From positions 930,001 through 994,000 of the forward strand of contig NZ_CP194411.1 in the NCBI RefSeq assembly GCF_051603425.1: 64,000 nt of DNA, given 5' to 3'. The DNA comes from Selenomonas sputigena_A (GTDB lineage: Bacteria > Bacillota > Negativicutes > Selenomonadales > Selenomonadaceae). Both the position numbers and the translations under genes were made by a program. Below the pieces are notes generated by a model. The model was not told the origin of the DNA, searched no databases, and saw only the letters and a list, made by a program, of their open reading frames with translations. Each line of letters starts with the position of its first letter. Positions within the stretch are counted from its first letter, which is position 1. Positions 59,876 through 64,000 of the stretch are shown piece after piece.

Positions 59876-59927
59876 AAAAAGAAGAGAGGCAGATGTTTCA
59901 CGTGAAACATCTGCCTCTCTTCTTTTT
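59876..59927. terminator. parS site 4 within a 52-bp perfect palindromic terminator
   Basis: parS at 59894-59909 forms the centre of a 52-bp perfect palindrome that begins AAAAAGAAGAG and ends CTCTTCTTTTT, so it can terminate metH and pfkA transcripts from both sides. Its centre is 44 bp from that of parS 3. Confidence 0.88.
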
Positions 59928-59937
59928 ATCATCCTGC

Positions 59938-60900
59938 TCAGGCCAGAACCTTTGCAAGACGCATATATTCAGGATCCAGCTTCTTCTTGTTTGTCACGGC
60001 ATCATGCAAATCAATCGCCACGACATTGCCGCGATTGAAGCCGAAAACGACATTGGAAAGACCCGAGAGGATTGCCAGTGCTGCTTTTTCACCAAGCTGG
60101 CTCGCCTTCACACGATCGATAACCGACGGCGTGCCGCCGCGCTGGATATGCCCAAGCACCGAGACGCGCGTTTCTATATCCGTATGCTCTGCAATAAAGT
60201 TACCCACTTCAATGCCACTCCCTGCACCCTCAGCCACAACAACAAGGATATAGCGCTTTCCTTTCTTATAGGCCTCCTTGATCTCATTGCTGATTTCTTC
60301 AAGATCGAAATCCTCTTCCGGCACGAGTATATATTCCGCGCCTCCGGAAATCCCGCTCATCAGAGCAAGCCAGCCGCAATGGCGTCCCATAACCTCAAGC
60401 ACAACAACACGCCGATGTGCCGAAGCCGTATCGCGCAGCTTATTGATCGCATCGATGATCGTATTTGCCGCCGTATCACAGCCAATCGTATAGTCCGTAC
60501 CCCAAACATCGTTATCAATCGTACCGGGCAGGCCAACGATGGGAATACCGTGTTCCTCACTCAGAAGGGACGCGCCGCGCAGGCTCCCATCACCGCCGAT
60601 GATGACAAGCCCTTCAATTCCTCTTTCCTGCAGCTTTTTATAAGCCTCTGCACGCCCTTCAGGCGTCATGAAGCGATGGCAGCGTGCCGTACCGAGAAAA
60701 GTACCGCCGCGCTGGATGATATCACCGACATCCTTGCGTTCCATCTTGAACATTTCCTCATCCAAGATACCACGGTAGCCGTTATGTATGCCCCAGACCT
60801 CAGCTCCCTCGAAAAGCGCCGTTCTCACAACTGCGCGTGTCGTCGCATTCATGCCGGGGCTGTCGCCGCCGCTCGTCAAGACAGCAATACAATTCAACAT
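59938..60900 (-). CDS. pfkA: ATP-dependent 6-phosphofructokinase
   Basis: Glycolytic enzyme of 320 residues converting fructose 6-phosphate to the 1,6-bisphosphate. ATP-binding LTSGGDSPGMN (8-18), GGDGS (about 102-106), the catalytic GTIDND (about 124-129) and MGRHCGWLAL (about 170-179) are intact, and the length matches bacterial PfkA. Gly at the GGDGS position points to ATP rather than pyrophosphate use. ATG at 60900 follows GGGAGG. Confidence 0.95.
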   Translation of the reverse strand: MLNCIAVLTSGGDSPGMNATTRAVVRTALFEGAEVWGIHNGYRGILDEEMFKMERKDVGDIIQRGGTFLGTARCHRFMTPEGRAEAYKKLQERGIEGLVIIGGDGSLRGASLLSEEHGIPIVGLPGTIDNDVWGTDYTIGCDTAANTIIDAINKLRDTASAHRRVVVLEVMGRHCGWLALMSGISGGAEYILVPEEDFDLEEISNEIKEAYKKGKRYILVVVAEGAGSGIEVGNFIAEHTDIETRVSVLGHIQRGGTPSVIDRVKASQLGEKAALAILSGLSNVVFGFNRGNVVAIDLHDAVTNKKKLDPEYMRLAKVLA

Positions 60901-61066
60901 CGCAAAATCCCTCCCATTAGCCATGGCGATACGAGAGGCCTTCCGAATCCCCGCATCGTAATGAAACCTTTTCCTACATCATACCACATTAGAAGATGGA
61001 AATAAACAGAAAGTCATATAATACATGAAATTCCCCCGGGCAAGAACAGCATCTTCCATCCTTCTC

Positions 61067-61095
61067 TTGACAAAGAAGGCCATGGATGATACCAT
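61067..61095 (+). promoter_or_regulatory. Promoter of the ZTP riboswitch transcript
   Basis: TTGACA (61067-61072), 17-nt spacer, TACCAT (61090-61095). The -10 lies inside a TGATACCA octamer (61087-61094). Confidence 0.55.
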
Positions 61096-61104
61096 TCTAC
61101 TATA

Positions 61105-61200
61105 AGCTGCATGACTGGCGGAAGTGGAGTACCACAAGGGAGTGCAGTGGGAAAAGCCGACCGTCTGGGCAAGCCTGGATTCGCGTTGGCTTTTTCTTTT
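61105..61200 (+). promoter_or_regulatory. ZTP (pfl) riboswitch with terminator
   Basis: The conserved ZTP-riboswitch parts appear in order: ATGACTGGCG (61111-61120), a short hairpin with ACCACAAGGGAG, and GCCGACCGTCTGGGC (61156-61170). A terminator follows whose 3' arm GTTGGC plus poly-T (about 61185-61200) pairs with the GCCGAC of the aptamer, so ZTP/ZMP binding should prevent termination. It controls the AICAR transformylase gene downstream, the expected purine/folate regulon. Confidence 0.85.
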
Positions 61201-61241
61201 TCGCAAACGATTTCCTGCAAAGAAGGAGGATTCTTTTCACC

Positions 61242-62414
61242 ATGAAGGCACTTGAACTCAAATATGGCTGCAATCCAAACCAGAAACCTGCCAAGGTTTA
61301 TATGGAAAAGGGCGACCTCCCCTTTGAAGTTTTGAATGGCAAACCCGGCTATATCAACCTGCTCGATGCCATGAACAGCTGGCAGCTCGTGCAGGAGCTG
61401 AAAACAGCCACCGGTCTTCCTGCGGCCGCCTCTTTCAAGCATGTAAGCCCGGCCGGAGCCGCTGTCGCTGTGCCCCTTTCCGATACGCTGAAGCAAGCCT
61501 ACTTCGTCGAAGGAATCGACCTCACACCCGTTGCGACGGCCTACATCCGTGCGCGCGGCGCCGACCGTATGTCTTCTTACGGCGATTTCGTGGCCCTGTC
61601 TGACGAATGCGACGCGCAGACGGCCTCTTTCCTTCAGCGCGAGGTTTCCGACGGCATCATCGCCCCCTCCTATTCCGAGGCTGCTCTTGAGATCCTCAAG
61701 ACAAAACGCAAGGGCAGCTATCTCGTCATCAAGATGGATCCGTCCTATAAACCTGAAGCAAGGGAAACGAAAAACGTCTTCGGCGTGACCTTTGAACAAA
61801 AGAGAAATGATATTGAAATCACGGAAGAATGCCTCAAAGATATTCCTACGAAGAACAAAGACTTGCCGGAAAGCGCCAAACGCGATCTTCTGCTCGCACT
61901 GATCACCCTCAAGTATACGCAGTCCAATTCTGTCTGCTATGCCAAGGACGGCCAGGCGATCGGTATCGGCGCCGGTCAGCAGTCGCGCGTGCATTGTACG
62001 CGCCTCGCCGGCAGCAAGGCCGATATCTGGTATCTGCGGCAAAGCCCGCAGGCTCTTTCCCTGCCGTTCCGCAGTGATGTCCGCCGCCCCGACCGCGACA
62101 ATGCCATCGATGTATATCTATCCGACGAATACATGGATTTGCTCGGCACAGAGGAATGGAAACGCATTTTCACGGAAAAGCCTGCCGTATTCCTGCCCGA
62201 AGAAAAAGCGGCCTGGCTCAAGACAGCGACAGGCGTCGCGCTCGGCTCCGATGCCTTCTTCCCCTTCGGCGACAATATCGAACGCGCCCATAAGAGCGGC
62301 GTTTCCTATGTTGCACAGAGCGGCGGCTCCATTCGCGACGACAATGTGATCGAAACGGCAGATAAATATGGCATGTTCATGGCCATGACGCATATCCGCC
62401 TTTTCCACCATTAA
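61242..62414 (+). CDS. Stand-alone AICAR transformylase (PurH-like)
   Basis: 390-residue formyltransferase of purine synthesis, transferring a formyl group to AICAR. It matches the AICARFT half of PurH (LKYGCNPNQKPA, about 6-17; SFKHVSPAGAAVAVPL, about 65-80; KYTQSNSVCYAKDGQAIGIGAGQQSRVHC in parts, about 225-250; SDAFFPFGDNIE, about 345). It has no N-terminal IMP cyclohydrolase domain, so the second step must be done elsewhere. SD AAGGAGG. Preceded by a ZTP riboswitch. Confidence 0.92.
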   Translation: MKALELKYGCNPNQKPAKVYMEKGDLPFEVLNGKPGYINLLDAMNSWQLVQELKTATGLPAAASFKHVSPAGAAVAVPLSDTLKQAYFVEGIDLTPVATAYIRARGADRMSSYGDFVALSDECDAQTASFLQREVSDGIIAPSYSEAALEILKTKRKGSYLVIKMDPSYKPEARETKNVFGVTFEQKRNDIEITEECLKDIPTKNKDLPESAKRDLLLALITLKYTQSNSVCYAKDGQAIGIGAGQQSRVHCTRLAGSKADIWYLRQSPQALSLPFRSDVRRPDRDNAIDVYLSDEYMDLLGTEEWKRIFTEKPAVFLPEEKAAWLKTATGVALGSDAFFPFGDNIERAHKSGVSYVAQSGGSIRDDNVIETADKYGMFMAMTHIRLFHH

Positions 62415-62417
62415 AAA

Positions 62418-62476
62418 GCAGGAAAAAGCCCTCCCGCCCCCAGAGAATCCAGGGGATTGGGAGGGCTTTTTCCTGC
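62418..62476. terminator. Terminator after the AICAR transformylase gene
   Basis: GCAGGAAAAAGCCCTCCC / GGGAGGGCTTTTTCCTGC, 18-bp perfect arms with a 23-nt loop. Confidence 0.85.
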
Positions 62477-62555
62477 GGAATGCCACTTTCCTATTTGGTA
62501 TCAGATCATGAAAGGAAAACCTCTTTTTACAGCAGTTCTCCCATATTTTTAATAC

Positions 62556-62627
62556 TTATCCACATTTCTATCCACATACGAACATTTTATCGGTTAAAAA
62601 TGTGGATAAGTGCATGTTTTGTCCACA
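62556..62627. promoter_or_regulatory. Cluster of four DnaA boxes (candidate oriC element)
   Basis: TTATCCACA (62556-62564, perfect), CTATCCACA (62568-62576), TGTGGATAA (62601-62609, perfect, inverted) and TTGTCCACA (62619-62627) within 72 bp of AT-rich intergenic DNA, with an ATTTTATCGG stretch between. Close to rsmG and parAB, as expected near a Firmicute origin. Confidence 0.7.
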
Positions 62628-62649
62628 AGGGCTTGCCGTCTTTCCTCGG

Positions 62650-63408
62650 CTAGATGGCAATATTCAGGTAGTCGTCAAGCATATCCTTGAGGGACTTATG
62701 CTCAAAGCCGCTGAGGATTGCCGGAGCTTCCACTTCTTTTACAACGGCATGGTAAATATCATCCTCGATACTTCCCGGCACAAGGTTTTCCCAATTCTGC
62801 GAGTTGTACGGACGTTCCTTGATGGCATTTGTCGGACGGCCCGTCACTTCAAGTTCGCAGAGGAATTGAATCTGCTTTTCTTTCGGATGGATGTAGTAAT
62901 GCTCCATATAATACTTGTCCGAAGATCTGTAAGGTTCATCGACCGTAATTGCCGAAGCATCTTTCGGCAGGAGCTTCACCCAGACGTCAATAATGCGGTC
63001 CTGGCGGTAAGGCATGGGAATATAGCGCACGGTCTTTGTATCCATATAATAGGTAAAGGAATCGTCTCGCAGGATTTCCTTGAACCGGCTCTTCTTTTCC
63101 TTTTCTTTCTCCGCATTGCCAGATTTCCCGGAAGAAGTTTTCCCCACCTTTTCAAACTTCTTTTCGTAGTCGTTATTCGCAGAAGTCTTCCCCACGCTGC
63201 TTTCATTCTTTTTCACCGCAGGTTTCTGTGCCTGGCCGGCCTTATTTTCCACGGGACGTTTCTTTGCAGCTGCATCCGCCTCCGCCGTCGCGCCCGGAAG
63301 ATCGTCCATGCCAACGCTGATCATCGTGGCCGAAGCTGTCGGGCTGAACGCCAGGCTGCCTGCAAAGAATGCCGCGCCAAGAACAGCCGTTATCTTTTTC
63401 TTCCACAC
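62650..63408 (-). CDS. Secreted hypothetical protein
   Basis: About 252 residues with a signal peptide (ending near SPTASA, about residue 27). A Lys/Ala/Ser-rich disordered region (about 40-110) precedes a C-terminal folded domain (about 112-250: DSFTYYMDTKTVRYIPMPYRQDRIIDVWVKL in parts; PKEKQIQFLCELEV). GTG at 63408 is a likely start with GGTG 7 nt upstream; a TTG seven codons upstream is the alternative. Family not recognised. It lies between rsmG and the DnaA-box cluster. Confidence 0.65.
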   Translation of the reverse strand: MWKKKITAVLGAAFFAGSLAFSPTASATMISVGMDDLPGATAEADAAAKKRPVENKAGQAQKPAVKKNESSVGKTSANNDYEKKFEKVGKTSSGKSGNAEKEKEKKSRFKEILRDDSFTYYMDTKTVRYIPMPYRQDRIIDVWVKLLPKDASAITVDEPYRSSDKYYMEHYYIHPKEKQIQFLCELEVTGRPTNAIKERPYNSQNWENLVPGSIEDDIYHAVVKEVEAPAILSGFEHKSLKDMLDDYLNIAI

Positions 63409-63497
63409 TTCGAAACACCATCCTTTCAATACTGCCTTACATCTATATCGTTTTTTTCCTATGGAACATTAAGGAATCCGGCTAAACTGTGCGCATA

Positions 63498-64000
63498 TCA
63501 GAGAAGCGGCGCTTTCCCGGGCGTACCTGCCTTGCGCGGATACGCCTTCGGCGTCGGTCGTTCCTTTTTCATAACGACGACGGCGCGCTTGTCCGTAAGA
63601 TACGGCAAAGTGACGGGAACCGCCTGGATCTCCCTGCCGCCCATCAGCTGCACGGCACGCCTGGCCTCTTCGATTTCTTCTCTGTATTGCAGGCCTTTTA
63701 GAGCGAGCGCCGCACCCCCGACGCGTACAAAGGGGAAGAGATACTCCACGAGTACGGGCAGACGAGCTACGGCACGCGATACGGCAACATCGAAGCGCTC
63801 GCGCAGTTCCTTCCGGCGCGCGGCCTCTTCTGCCCGCATATGCAGGCATTGCACATTCCTCAGAGCAAGCTTTTCCACAACGGTTTCCAAGAAATCCACG
63901 CGTTTTCTCAAGGAATCGACAAGCACGAGATGAAGTTCCGGGCAGAAAATCTTCAGGGGAAGTCCCGGGAAGCCTGCGCCCGTTCCCACGTCAACCAGGT
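63498..64000 (-). CDS. rsmG: 16S rRNA (guanine-N7) methyltransferase RsmG (partial)
   Basis: C-terminal two thirds of RsmG/GidB; the 5' end is outside the window. The SAM-binding motif LVDVGTGAGFPGLPLKI is at the window edge, followed by VLVDSLRKRVDFLETV and the later RAVARLPVLVEYLFPFVRVGG. It methylates G527 of 16S rRNA. In Firmicutes rsmG is the last gene of the rpmH-rnpA-...-mnmG-rsmG origin operon, which would continue to the right of the window. Confidence 0.93.
   Translation of the reverse strand, partial: LVDVGTGAGFPGLPLKIFCPELHLVLVDSLRKRVDFLETVVEKLALRNVQCLHMRAEEAARRKELRERFDVAVSRAVARLPVLVEYLFPFVRVGGAALALKGLQYREEIEEARRAVQLMGGREIQAVPVTLPYLTDKRAVVVMKKERPTPKAYPRKAGTPGKAPLL

Noticed and set aside
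1..64000. CRISPR arrays, tRNA or rRNA genes, prophage
   Set aside because: No regularly spaced direct repeats with spacers, no cloverleaf sequences ending in CCA and no phage structural genes were found.

Overview
The window looks like chromosomal DNA from a diderm Firmicute of the class Negativicutes, most likely Selenomonas or a close relative. Three things point there. The ParABS system has Firmicute-type parS sites (TGTTTCACGTGAAACA, four copies). The same DNA encodes outer-membrane proteins (autotransporters and two-partner-secretion remnants). Cobamide-dependent enzymes are frequent (class II ribonucleotide reductase, split MetH, and a CobT-type lower-ligand enzyme resembling Sporomusa ArsAB). 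GC is high and third codon positions are GC-rich, so most long antisense reading frames are shadows.

Layout. 1-5.5 kb: YnfA-family protein (cut by the window edge), a DUF4198 protein, B12-dependent ribonucleotide reductase, and a DUF4143-type ATPase. 5.7-11.1 kb: a tightly coupled operon of tex, a fused two-domain CobT/ArsAB-like gene and diaminopropionate ammonia-lyase. 11.2-15.1 kb: bactofilin plus M23 peptidase, a Phd/PIN toxin-antitoxin pair, and a Ppx/GppA phosphatase. 15.4-22.7 kb: a secreted protein, a dCache chemoreceptor, a flavodoxin, and a GlcF/GlcD-type oxidase pair. 22.9-24.5 kb: AbiE toxin-antitoxin. 25-29.6 kb: a three-gene sensory system (PhnD-like lipoprotein, HisKA_3 kinase, LuxR-type regulator) beside an organophosphate:phosphate-antiporter-type transporter. 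29.9-36.5 kb: htpX, small secreted or coiled-coil proteins, an NdpA-type nucleoid protein, and AbrB/PIN genes coupled to an HflX GTPase that carries a JAMM motif.

36.5-47.7 kb is a rearranged surface-protein locus. It has tandemly duplicated Rpn nuclease genes, each with an internal start for a small C-terminal protein. It also has several TpsB fragments, a truncated TpsA, two near-identical autotransporters, a third autotransporter, a chimeric barrel fragment and a GT8 glycosyltransferase. 47.7-52 kb holds a bacterial voltage-gated sodium-channel homologue and a LytTR regulator with two complementary partial histidine kinases. LytTR-like direct repeats lie in front of both the channel and the glycosyltransferase/autotransporter genes.

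52.2-64 kb is origin-proximal: a superoxide reductase, an M23 peptidase, a DUF4446 protein, parB, parA, a MetH activation-domain protein, metH, pfkA, a ZTP riboswitch with a stand-alone AICAR transformylase, a cluster of DnaA boxes, a secreted protein and rsmG (cut by the edge). Within this segment the octamer TGATACCA occurs 16 times in 9.5 kb, counting both strands, against 3 times in the preceding 52.7 kb. I consider this the most likely undescribed signal in the window; the complementary kinase pair and the ArsAB-like fusion come next.
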